Of a stretch of DNA of 46,107 nt, positions 17,781 through 25,434 are shown in pieces (positions within the stretch are counted from its first letter, which is position 1; each line of letters opens with the position of its first letter). The position numbers and the translations under genes were made by a program. Source of the stretch: Bacillota bacterium (lineage in GTDB: Bacteria > Bacillota > Clostridia > Tissierellales > Peptoniphilaceae); contig JAEXBN010000017.1 of the NCBI GenBank assembly GCA_023394045.1, positions 1 through 46,107 on the forward strand. Direction: 5' to 3'. Below the pieces are notes generated by a model. It was not told where the DNA came from. It searched no databases and worked only from the letters and a program-made list of their open reading frames with translations.

Positions 17781-17830
17781 GCAGTCTCAGGGATGGCTTA
17801 GAATAGCCGTTGTTGAGGCTGCTGTTTTTT
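17781..17830 (+). terminator. Intrinsic terminator after tRNA-Leu
   Basis: GCAGTCTCA (17781-17789) pairs with TGAGGCTGC (17814-17822), with one G-T pair. An inner GGCT/AGCC helix is possible, and a T6 tail follows at 17825-17830. Confidence 0.75.
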
Positions 17831-17990
17831 ATCTCTCGTTTCGTGTTTCAGCGATGGTTTCCCTTCGCACTTTTCTGTAGCTCTCGCCTCCATAGAGGAA
17901 TAGAAACAGAAGAGGAAAATTATGTTTTTTCTATGCCATGATTTCTGTGATAGCTTTATCAATATGGTACAATGAATGCGTTTCCAACGT

Positions 17991-18040
17991 AAGCATTCTG
18001 GATGAGCGCAAGAGGCACGTCTCATCGGATGCTTTTTATT
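17991..18040 (+). promoter_or_regulatory. Terminator-like hairpin in the rnfC leader
   Basis: AAGCAT (17991-17996) plus GATGAG (18001-18006) can pair with CTCATC (18021-18026) plus ATGCTT (18029-18034), and the helix runs into a T5 tract. It ends about 15 bases before rnfC, just ahead of its GAGAGGAG site. A TACAAT -10-like box at 17968-17973 would place transcription start just upstream of it. The layout resembles a transcriptional attenuator, or else the end of an unrecognised upstream transcript. Confidence 0.5.
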
Positions 18041-18054
18041 GAGAGGAGTGAACT

Positions 18055-19377
18055 ATGCAACTCACCAACCTGACGTTTCGGGGCGGCATACACTTCGAGG
18101 ATTATAAATCGCTCTCCAATGGAGCGCCGATCCAAGTGATGCCTGCGCCCGATCAGGTCGTACAAGTTCTTCAGCAGCATATTGGCGCCCCTGCGACTCC
18201 GCTGGTGAAGAAGGGGGATACGGTGGCCCTGGGGCAGAAAATTGCCGAAGCAGGAGGTTTTGTTTCTGCGCCGATTCATGCCAGTGTATCCGGAACGGTA
18301 AAGGACATCATTGAGTATCGTGCGCCTGGAGCATCGCCCGTGCAGGCGATCGTGATCGACAACGACCATTTAGATACGCTGGGCTATGAAGTGGTCAACC
18401 GCCGGGGAGAAGATCTGAGTTCGCAGCAGATCATTGATTACATAAAGGAAGCAGGCATCGTCGGCATGGGCGGCGCTGGGTTTCCAACTTATGTCAAATT
18501 GCTCCCTCCGAAAGAGGGGAAGATCGATACGATCATCATCAACGGGTCGGAATGCGAGCCTTATCTGACTTCGGATGAGCTCACCATGCGCACCAAACCG
18601 GAGCGGGTGGTGGAAGGACTGGATCTGATTATGCGCGCAACGGGCGCGCCCGAGGGCTATGTGGCGATCGAGAATAATAAGCCCAAAGCGATAGAAGCGA
18701 TTCAGAAGGCGTTGGAAGGGCACGATTCCATGCAGCTGGCGGTGATGAAGACGAAGTATCCGCAGGGCGATGAGCGGCGGTTGGTCAATGCCATCACCGG
18801 CCAGAAAATTAAAGCGGGGGCGATTCCTTCCAGTGTGGGCTGCGTGATCTCCAATGTCTCCACGGCTTGCGCCATCGTCGATGCGGTTTATGAAGGAAAG
18901 CCTCTTTATGAGCGTTTAGTCACCGTGACGGGGCACGCGGTTCGTGAGCCGAAGAATGTGGTCGTGCGGTTTGGAACGCCCATTCGCGAGGTGGTTGATT
19001 TTGCGGGCGGGTATGCATCAGCGCCCGGAAAGATTATCGTGGGCGGACCCATGATGGGCGTTGCACAGTCCAGCGATGAAAATGTGCTGGATAAACGCAA
19101 TAATGGGATTTTGGCGATGACCGAAGAGGAGTCGATCAAAATGCCTTCACGAGCCTGTTTGCGTTGCGGACGCTGCGTCGAGGTGTGTCCGGTGTCTTTG
19201 GAACCGCTGATGATTTCGAATGCCTCTAAGATGCAAGATTTTGACTTAGCAGCAGAATATTACATCACTCAGTGCATTGAATGTGGTTGCTGCACGTATG
19301 TTTGTCCGTCACGAATTCCGCTGGTCGAAAATATTCGATTTGGAAAGCGGGAACTGGCGAAGAGAAATCGGAAGTAG
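18055..19377 (+). CDS. rnfC: Rnf complex subunit C (NADH/FMN and Fe-S subunit)
   Basis: RnfC is the peripheral NAD-reducing subunit of the Rnf complex, which couples ferredoxin oxidation to Na+ or H+ export. The 440-residue protein starts with an HPLDxGK-like rnfC N-terminal barrel region, has a Complex-I 51-kDa-like nucleotide/FMN segment (IVGMGGAGFPTYVKL, about 137-151), a SLBB-type region, and two [4Fe-4S] motifs (CLRCGRCVEVCP near 367 and CIECGCCTYVCP near 408). GAGAGGAG precedes the ATG. It heads rnfCDGEAB, the clostridial gene order, and rnfD follows after 9 bases. Confidence 0.96.
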   Translation: MQLTNLTFRGGIHFEDYKSLSNGAPIQVMPAPDQVVQVLQQHIGAPATPLVKKGDTVALGQKIAEAGGFVSAPIHASVSGTVKDIIEYRAPGASPVQAIVIDNDHLDTLGYEVVNRRGEDLSSQQIIDYIKEAGIVGMGGAGFPTYVKLLPPKEGKIDTIIINGSECEPYLTSDELTMRTKPERVVEGLDLIMRATGAPEGYVAIENNKPKAIEAIQKALEGHDSMQLAVMKTKYPQGDERRLVNAITGQKIKAGAIPSSVGCVISNVSTACAIVDAVYEGKPLYERLVTVTGHAVREPKNVVVRFGTPIREVVDFAGGYASAPGKIIVGGPMMGVAQSSDENVLDKRNNGILAMTEEESIKMPSRACLRCGRCVEVCPVSLEPLMISNASKMQDFDLAAEYYITQCIECGCCTYVCPSRIPLVENIRFGKRELAKRNRK

Positions 19378-19386
19378 GAGGAAGGA

Positions 19387-20376
19387 ATGGAAGATAAAAC
19401 CTTAGAACAGGCGGAGGCACATCTGCTTTACGTCTCATCATCGCCTCATGTACATACCGATGAATCCACGCGCCGGATCATGATCGATGTTTGCATTGCT
19501 CTGTTGCCCGCCCTTGTGGCTTCGGTCGTCATTTTTGGTTTTAGCGCCCTGCTGATCACCGCCGTTTGTGTCGTTTTTGCGGTGCTAGGCGAAGCGGCAG
19601 TGGAAAAAATTCGGGGACAGGAACTGACCATTTCGGATTTTTCCGCGGTCGTCACCGGAATATTGCTTGCGTTTAATCTCCCTGCAGGCTTTCCTCTTTG
19701 GAAGGCAGCGGTGGCAGCGCTCTTTTCCATTGTTGTCGTGAAGCAGTTGTTCGGAGGTCTGGGGCAGAATTTCATGAACCCTGCGCTTGCAGGCCGCGTA
19801 TTCTTGATGGCTGCCTGGCCGAGCGACCTTTCCGCAACGCCGTATCCCTTTGGGATCGTTCCGGCGGGAGCGGGAAGCGGTGCGGATGCGATGACCGCAG
19901 CGACACCCCTATCCCATGGTCCGGTTCCTTCTTTGTGGAATCTGTTTATCGGCAACGTGCCGGGCATGCTGGGGGAAGTCAGCGCTTTAGCGCTTTTGAT
20001 CGGTGCAGCGTATTTGCTCTGGCGCGGCGTGATTCGCGCACGCATTCCTGTCGCCATGATCGGATCCTTTGTGGTCTTTACCATTCTTTTCGGAGCCATT
20101 CAGGGTAATCTGAATATTGGCGGCGTGCCGGCAGAGGTGCTCAGCGGCGGATTGATCCTTGGAGCGCTGTTCATGGCCACGGATTATACAACGACGCCGG
20201 TTACCCTTAAAGGACAACTGATTTTCGGAATCGGATGCGGATTTCTCACTGCGCTGATTCGCCATTTCGGGACGCTGCCGGAAGGTGTTTCATACTCCAT
20301 TCTTTTGATGAATATTGCGACCCCGCTGATCGATAAATTCGTCAAAAATGTTCCATTTGGAGGGACGGCACGATGA
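19387..20376 (+). CDS. rnfD: Rnf complex membrane subunit D (flavinylated)
   Basis: RnfD is an integral membrane subunit with a covalently bound FMN, related to NqrB. The 329-residue protein has about nine hydrophobic segments. The flavin-attachment threonine is in DAMTAATPL (T173). SSPHVHTDESTRRIM at the N-terminus and GGLGQNFMNPALAGRVFL are family signatures. GGAGGAAGG precedes the ATG. The stop overlaps rnfG as ATGA, indicating coupled translation. Confidence 0.96.
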   Translation: MEDKTLEQAEAHLLYVSSSPHVHTDESTRRIMIDVCIALLPALVASVVIFGFSALLITAVCVVFAVLGEAAVEKIRGQELTISDFSAVVTGILLAFNLPAGFPLWKAAVAALFSIVVVKQLFGGLGQNFMNPALAGRVFLMAAWPSDLSATPYPFGIVPAGAGSGADAMTAATPLSHGPVPSLWNLFIGNVPGMLGEVSALALLIGAAYLLWRGVIRARIPVAMIGSFVVFTILFGAIQGNLNIGGVPAEVLSGGLILGALFMATDYTTTPVTLKGQLIFGIGCGFLTALIRHFGTLPEGVSYSILLMNIATPLIDKFVKNVPFGGTAR

Positions 20377-21368
20377 AAAAATCATTTATTTTTGCACTCA
20401 AACTTTTAGCGATTTGCGCCATCGCGACTTTTGTCCTGGCGCTCACCAATCAAGCGACCGCACCGGTCATTGAAGCGGCTCAGAAACAAAAAGAAATTGA
20501 TGCTTTTGCTGAAGTGTTTCCTGATCTGGAAGAGGTCAGACCGCTCGAGGATCAGAGCGTTTTGAACGACAATATTCTGGCAGTGAATGAAGCCGTAGTC
20601 GGCGGAGAAACGGTCGGATATCTTTATACGGTGGCATCGCCCAACGGATATGACGGACCGGTGAGCTTTGTTGTCGGTGCGAAATTAGACGGGGAAGTGA
20701 CCGGATTAAAGGTGATCGCACAAACGGAAACGAAGGGCTTCGGCGCTGCCGTGGCGGAACCCAAATATGCAGAGGGGATGCATGGAGTGACGTTGACTCA
20801 GCCGCTCAAAGCAGAAGGAGCCGGCGGCGGTCCGGATGTGATTCCGGCGATTTCAGGAGCGACGCGCACGACGACGGCCATGGAGAAAGCGATGAATATG
20901 GTTGTCGAAACACACGCTGCGCTGACGGGCGCGTCCGTGGATACCAGACCCCAGATTCAGGAGGCGAGTCCAGAAAATTTGGAAGCCGCTTTTCCAGGAG
21001 CCAAAGACTTTGAGCCGGTGGAAGGCGCGCCGACGAATGATGTTGTTCGCGTCGTTTATAAAGCATCCGAAGGCGGAAAAGACATGGGCTATGTGTTCCA
21101 TGCGATGGAGCCGGACGGATTCCTCGGTCCCATTGAGCTGTTAGTCGGGATCAAAGCGGATGGAACGATTGCCGGTTTGAGTGTGGTGAGCATGAGTGAG
21201 TCGCCGGAGTATGGTGCAGCGATTACGACGCCGGAATATGCACAGAGCTTGGTCGGGAAAAAGCCCGCAGAGGCTCCCGTTGCGATCAGCGGCGCGACAT
21301 TCACCAGTGAAGCCATGACCCACGCGATGACAGCGATTGTTGACGCGTTGGCCGCACTCGGAAAGTAG
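20373..21368 (+). CDS. rnfG: Rnf complex subunit G with two FMN-binding domains
   Basis: RnfG is a membrane-anchored protein that carries covalent FMN on the outer face. One N-terminal membrane helix (about 5-25) is followed by an FMN-binding domain with GYLYTVASPNGYDGPVSF and attachment motif SGAT (T154). A second, related domain follows with GYVFHAMEPDGFLGPIEL and its own SGAT (T299). Typical RnfG has about 200 residues and one such domain; this one has 331 residues and two. The frame is continuous and both motifs are intact, so it looks functional rather than damaged. It sits in its usual place between rnfD and rnfE. Confidence 0.94.
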   Translation: MKKSFIFALKLLAICAIATFVLALTNQATAPVIEAAQKQKEIDAFAEVFPDLEEVRPLEDQSVLNDNILAVNEAVVGGETVGYLYTVASPNGYDGPVSFVVGAKLDGEVTGLKVIAQTETKGFGAAVAEPKYAEGMHGVTLTQPLKAEGAGGGPDVIPAISGATRTTTAMEKAMNMVVETHAALTGASVDTRPQIQEASPENLEAAFPGAKDFEPVEGAPTNDVVRVVYKASEGGKDMGYVFHAMEPDGFLGPIELLVGIKADGTIAGLSVVSMSESPEYGAAITTPEYAQSLVGKKPAEAPVAISGATFTSEAMTHAMTAIVDALAALGK

Positions 21369-21378
21369 GAGGCGCGGA

Positions 21379-22017
21379 ATGAATCAATTTAAGGAAGGCA
21401 TTTTTTCAAATAATCCGGTGCTGGTTCAGCTCATCGGCTTTTGTTCGGTGCTTGCTGTATCATCTACGGTGGTCGGAGCAGTCGGTATGTCTGTTTCGTT
21501 TATGTTCGTTTTGGTCATGAGCAACCTGGTCATTTCGCTTTTACGAAATTTCATTCCGAACGAAATTCGTATTCCGGCGTTTATTGTGGTGATCGCCAGT
21601 TTTGTGACCATTCTCCAGATGGTGCTGCAAGCCTATTTTTCCACGGTATACGATCTCTTAGGCATCTTTTTGCCGCTCATCGTGGTGAACTGCATTATTC
21701 TGGGACGCGCCGAAGCCTACGCGTCAAAAAACGGCGTGATCGGTTCGCTGATTGATGGATTGGCGAATGGTCTGGGCTATGGTCTGGTCATCATCATTGT
21801 CGCCGTGGTTCGCGAATTGATTGGCTCAGGGGTTTTATTCGGGATGCAGGTGATTCCGGAATCCTTTACGATTCCTTTTCTGCAGCAGCCGCCGTCGGCC
21901 TTTTTGCTCCTCGGCATCTTTGTGGCAGTGAAAAACGCTTTGACCGCTCGCCAATCTCGGAACATGGCGGAGCAGGAAGCGCTCCCTGAATCGTCCGCAG
22001 GACAAACGGCAGAATAA
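21379..22017 (+). CDS. rnfE: Rnf complex membrane subunit E
   Basis: RnfE is an integral membrane subunit homologous to RnfA and NqrD. It has 212 residues and about six hydrophobic segments, with the family motif LGIFLPLIVVNCIILGRAEAYA and a cysteine in a membrane helix that belongs to the intramembrane iron site shared with RnfA. The ATG at 21379 is preceded by AGGAGG at 21367-21372, which overlaps the rnfG stop; an in-frame upstream ATG inside rnfG is not used. The C-terminus (about residues 190-212) is polar and variable. Confidence 0.95.
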   Translation: MNQFKEGIFSNNPVLVQLIGFCSVLAVSSTVVGAVGMSVSFMFVLVMSNLVISLLRNFIPNEIRIPAFIVVIASFVTILQMVLQAYFSTVYDLLGIFLPLIVVNCIILGRAEAYASKNGVIGSLIDGLANGLGYGLVIIIVAVVRELIGSGVLFGMQVIPESFTIPFLQQPPSAFLLLGIFVAVKNALTARQSRNMAEQEALPESSAGQTAE

Positions 22018-22027
22018 GGGGGATGTG

Positions 22028-22603
22028 ATGGGATTTTTTCAAATCATTTTTGTCACCATTTTTGTCAATAACTATGTTTTGGCGCAGTTCCTCGGAATCT
22101 GTCCGAGCATTGGCGTTTCAAGCAAGGTGGAGACCTCCATTGGGATGAGCGCCGCGGTGACCTTCGTCGTCGTTCTCGCTTCCGTCATCACTTGGTTCAT
22201 CGACCGGTATTTGTTGCAGCCCAACCTCGTGTACCTGCGCACGGTAGCGTTCATCTTGGTGATTGCTGCGCTGGTTCAGCTTGTCGAGATGTTCCTTAAA
22301 AAGTCGGCGCCGGGGCTTTACAATGCGTTGGGAATTTATCTTCCCCTGATTACGACAAACTGCATCGTGTTGGGCGTGGCGATTTTGAATGTGCAGAACG
22401 AATATTCGTTGCTGCAGACGATCGCCAGCGGTTTGGGCGCATCCCTTGGTTTTGGCCTGGCGTTGATTTTGCTGGCGGCGATTCGTGAGCGCTATGAGCT
22501 GGCGGATAATGTTCCGGCGCCGTTTCGCGGCGTGCCGCAGGCGCTATTGACGCTGAGCTTGATGTCGATGGCCTTTGCCGGCTTTTCCGGAATGTTCCAG
22601 TAA
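22028..22603 (+). CDS. rnfA: Rnf complex membrane subunit A
   Basis: RnfA is the membrane partner of RnfE (NqrE-like). The 191-residue protein has about six hydrophobic segments. It carries NNYVLAQFLGICPSIGVS near the N-terminus and LGIYLPLITTNCIVLGVA, whose cysteines contribute to the intramembrane iron centre. The ATG at 22028 follows AAGGGGGA; a GTG one codon upstream is possible but less likely. Confidence 0.95.
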   Translation: MGFFQIIFVTIFVNNYVLAQFLGICPSIGVSSKVETSIGMSAAVTFVVVLASVITWFIDRYLLQPNLVYLRTVAFILVIAALVQLVEMFLKKSAPGLYNALGIYLPLITTNCIVLGVAILNVQNEYSLLQTIASGLGASLGFGLALILLAAIRERYELADNVPAPFRGVPQALLTLSLMSMAFAGFSGMFQ

Positions 22604-22618
22604 GAGAGGAGAATCTTG

Positions 22619-23473
22619 ATGTTTACTCCAGCGATTATCACGCCGGTGGCCATCATGGCGGTGCTTGGCGGTGTCTTTGCCTTTCTGTTGGGCGTGGTCA
22701 GCAAGCTGACGTACATTCCTGTGGATCCGAAAGCGCAGGAGGTGCGGGAGGCTCTTCCCGGCGCCAACTGCGGAGCCTGCGGTTATCCCGGATGCGATGG
22801 ATGTGCGCAGGCGATTGCGGAGGGGAAGGCGCCGATGAACGCTTGCGTCATCGGAGGCCCCAAAGTCTCTTCAGCAGTGGCGGAAATCATGGGCGGTTCG
22901 GCGGAGTTCGGACAACGCTATGTCGCCAGCGTCAAATGCCTTGGCGATCAGAGCCATACGAGAGAAATTTACAAATATACAGGCCCGCGGGATTGCCGGA
23001 TCATGGCTCAATATCATGGCGGATGCAAGTCTTGTTCGCATGGCTGTTTGGGCTGTGGAACCTGCCAATCGGTCTGCGACTTTGGCGCTATCCGGATGAT
23101 GAATGGACTGGCCGTCATCAATCCGGAGAAATGTACTTCCTGCATGAAGTGCATCAATATTTGCCCGAAAAAGATCATTTCGCTGGTTCCTTACGGCGCG
23201 GTGGCGCAGGTGAAATGCAGCAATCCTGATTTTGGGAAAGCCGTGACCGGCGCTTGCAGCATTGGCTGCATCGGATGCGGAATTTGCGCGCGGCTGGCTC
23301 CTGAAGAATTCAAGCTGAACGGAAAGCTTGCGGAAGCGACGTATCATGAGGGATATGATATGGAGAAGGCCAAGGCGGCTGCCGCAAAATGTCCGGCTCA
23401 CTGCATTGTGATTGATGAACAGGGCGATATCAACGCGCTTCCGAAAGTCTTGAAGGAAGAAACCGTCGCTTAA
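22619..23473 (+). CDS. rnfB: Rnf complex subunit B (ferredoxin-type Fe-S protein)
   Basis: RnfB accepts electrons from reduced ferredoxin. The 284-residue protein has an N-terminal membrane anchor (about 5-25), the Fe-S domain with ANCGACGYPGCDGCAQAI (about 43-60), and several [4Fe-4S] motifs downstream (CLGCGTCQSVC, CTSCMKCINICPKK, CIGCGICARLAP). The last motif lacks the usual fourth cysteine nearby, although CPAHC occurs later. GAGAGGAGA stands 7 bases before the ATG. It closes the operon and a strong terminator follows. Confidence 0.95.
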   Translation: MFTPAIITPVAIMAVLGGVFAFLLGVVSKLTYIPVDPKAQEVREALPGANCGACGYPGCDGCAQAIAEGKAPMNACVIGGPKVSSAVAEIMGGSAEFGQRYVASVKCLGDQSHTREIYKYTGPRDCRIMAQYHGGCKSCSHGCLGCGTCQSVCDFGAIRMMNGLAVINPEKCTSCMKCINICPKKIISLVPYGAVAQVKCSNPDFGKAVTGACSIGCIGCGICARLAPEEFKLNGKLAEATYHEGYDMEKAKAAAAKCPAHCIVIDEQGDINALPKVLKEETVA

Positions 23474-23501
23474 GCGAACAATGAAGCGCGACAGACCATG
23501 C

Positions 23502-23545
23502 ATCAAAAAGGCATCGACTCAATGGGTCGGTGCCTTTTTGATTGG
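23502..23545 (+). terminator. Intrinsic terminator after the rnf operon
   Basis: ATCAAAAAGGCA and CGAC on the left (23502-23518) pair with GGTCGGTGCCTTTTTGAT (23525-23542) around a short loop. It has T-runs on both strands, so it can act in either direction. Confidence 0.9.
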
Positions 23546-23729
23546 GAGAGGGGACGGATGCGGTTAAAAAATGAATCCGACCATGCACTTTTTTTGCATC
23601 ACAAGGAAAAAAGAGGAGATCGAAAACGGGATCGGCGCATGATGAAATTTGAGGAAGCGAATTAAGAATGGATACTGACAGATCTTTGGGTGGAGTATGG
23701 TAAACTAAGACTAGCGGTAAGGAGGGGTG

Positions 23730-24134
23730 ATGAACATAAGAACACAAACAACAAGAGCAGACCGCATTCTGATTTTTTTGATGTTGGTTTGTAGTATTGC
23801 TGCGCTGGTGACTATATTCTGGATGCGTTCGACCGCTTCTTCTGCTGCCGTTGATGTCAGCATACAGGTCGATGGAAAAGAAGTGGATCACTATTCGCTT
23901 GCGTCGATGGAAGGAAAGACGATTCCGTATGAAACGGAGTTTGGCAAAAATCTCGTGCGGATTGAACAGGGAGAGGTATTTATCATCGAAGCGGATTGCC
24001 CGGACAAGCTCTGCATTCAGGAAGGGAAAATTTCAAAGCCGGGGCAGGTGCTGATCTGTCTTCCCAATCGCTTCATGGTGGAACTGATGAGCGCAGATGA
24101 TTCCGAGCCGGATGTGGATGTGTATTTGCGGTGA
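23730..24134 (+). CDS. NusG domain II-containing protein
   Basis: This is a 134-residue protein with an N-terminal membrane anchor (about 12-32, ILIFLMLVCSIAALVTIFW) and an extracellular NusG_II-like beta domain. Conserved features are the GKNLVRIEQGEVFI strand, the cysteine pair CPDKLC (about 91-96) and ISKPGQVLICLPNR. AAGGAGG precedes the ATG at 23730. A TATGGT box at 23695 with a CTGACA 15 bases upstream is a weak possible promoter. Such genes commonly stand next to a Gx transporter and to rnf or flavoprotein genes; the function is unknown. Confidence 0.85.
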   Translation: MNIRTQTTRADRILIFLMLVCSIAALVTIFWMRSTASSAAVDVSIQVDGKEVDHYSLASMEGKTIPYETEFGKNLVRIEQGEVFIIEADCPDKLCIQEGKISKPGQVLICLPNRFMVELMSADDSEPDVDVYLR

Positions 24135-24139
24135 ATGGG

Positions 24140-24760
24140 ATGAATACACGAAAAATGGTTTTGCTCTCCATTTTGACCTCATTGGCGCTGATCATTTCCC
24201 TGATTGAACAGTCCATGCCGCTTCCGCTGGGGGTACCCGGAGCAAAGCTGGGTCTATCCAATTTGGTGATTTTGCTCTCCATCGTGATTTATGGAGCAAA
24301 ATCCGGAATGATCGTCGCTTTGTTGAAATCCGTGCTCCTTTTGCTGATTACGGGCTCGGTCACAGGGTTCTGGTACTCGATACTGGGAGCGCTGTTTGCC
24401 TCAGCAGTGATGGGGTTCAGCCATCGCTATTGGATGCCGCCGTTCAGTTTGATCGGCATCAGTGAGTTGGGAGCGCTGGCGCATAATGTGGGACAGCTGA
24501 GCGTTGCAGCAATTGTGTTGGAAAATCGTGCGGTTTTTGTTTACTTGCCGGTTTTGACGCTGGTGGGGATATTCAGCGGCTTTTTTGTCGGATTATCCGC
24601 AAATCTGCTGGCGCCGCACTTGAGAAGGGCCTCTGATTCAGCAATAAAAAGGAGAGCCTATGGAGAACAAACGAAACACGACACTGATCCGGGAGATGCC
24701 GGAAGAAGATCGTCCGATGGAGAAGATGATTCGCTTGGGCGCGGCCGCTTTATCCAATGA
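24140..24760 (+). CDS. Gx transporter family protein (heptaprenyl diphosphate synthase component I-like)
   Basis: This is a small integral membrane protein with five or six helices. The LPLGVPGAKLGLSNLVIL motif near residues 28-45 and the GFWYSILGALFASAVMG segment are typical of the family annotated as Gx transporter or heptaprenyl diphosphate synthase component I. The family normally ends soon after the last helix (about residue 165), but here the frame runs on for about 40 more residues and overlaps radC by 101 bases. The start is uncertain: the ATG at 24140 is chosen, while a GTG at 24131 overlaps the previous stop. Its place after the NusG-II gene suggests a shared envelope role. Confidence 0.85.
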   Translation: MNTRKMVLLSILTSLALIISLIEQSMPLPLGVPGAKLGLSNLVILLSIVIYGAKSGMIVALLKSVLLLLITGSVTGFWYSILGALFASAVMGFSHRYWMPPFSLIGISELGALAHNVGQLSVAAIVLENRAVFVYLPVLTLVGIFSGFFVGLSANLLAPHLRRASDSAIKRRAYGEQTKHDTDPGDAGRRSSDGEDDSLGRGRFIQ

Positions 24761-25385
24761 AGAATTGGCTTCGATTCTGATTGGAACGGGGATTCGGGAC
24801 AAGAGTGCGCTGGATCTCGCTTACCAGCTGATGCGGGGGAGCACGATGCGCGGCTGGCTATTGAATGCCTCTGTTGAGGAGTTGTGTGCCATTTCAGGGA
24901 TCGGCCAGACGAAGGCCTGCCGGCTGGTTGCTGGCGTGATGCTGGGACGCCGGCTGATTGAAGAACGGGATTTTTTTGATATCCGGCTCAGCCAACCGGA
25001 GACGGTAGCCAACTATTTTCGAAGCTGCTATGCGCAGGAAGACCGGGAGCATTTTTGTGCGATTTTGCTGGACGCGAAGCTGCATCCGCTGCGCAATGTT
25101 CTGATTGCCGTCGGGACGCGAACGGATGCTCGGATTCATCCGAGAGAAGTCTTTCTTCCCGCGATTCGGGCTGGCGCGATCGGGATGATCCTGGCGCATA
25201 ACCATCCCAGCGGGGATCCGGAGCCTTCCGCTGCGGATCTCAGCATGACGGAGCGGTTGGAAAGCGCCGGAGAACTGTTGGGCATTCGGGTCTACGATCA
25301 TATTGTTGTCGGGAGCAACGGCTATGTGAGCATTCGGGATCGAAGGTTTCAGCGTTCTGCTATCCGTGATAAAATAACAAATTGA
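24660..25385 (+). CDS. radC: RadC family JAB/MPN protein
   Basis: The 241-residue length is standard. It has an N-terminal UPF0758 segment (LGAAALSNEELASILIGTG, about 27-45), a helix-hairpin-helix (LCAISGIGQTKACRL, 75-89) and a JAMM metal motif with E153, H180, H182 and D193 (LAHNHPSGDPEPSAAD). The family was once linked to DNA repair, but the biochemical role is unproved. AAAAGGAGAG lies just before the ATG at 24660, so the start is firm even though it lies inside the end of the previous frame. radC next to mreB is a common bacterial arrangement. Confidence 0.94.
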   Translation: MENKRNTTLIREMPEEDRPMEKMIRLGAAALSNEELASILIGTGIRDKSALDLAYQLMRGSTMRGWLLNASVEELCAISGIGQTKACRLVAGVMLGRRLIEERDFFDIRLSQPETVANYFRSCYAQEDREHFCAILLDAKLHPLRNVLIAVGTRTDARIHPREVFLPAIRAGAIGMILAHNHPSGDPEPSAADLSMTERLESAGELLGIRVYDHIVVGSNGYVSIRDRRFQRSAIRDKITN

Positions 25386-25434
25386 GTTGAAATATGTCAT
25401 CATATCGACGATAAACGAGGAATGGGGAGTGAAC

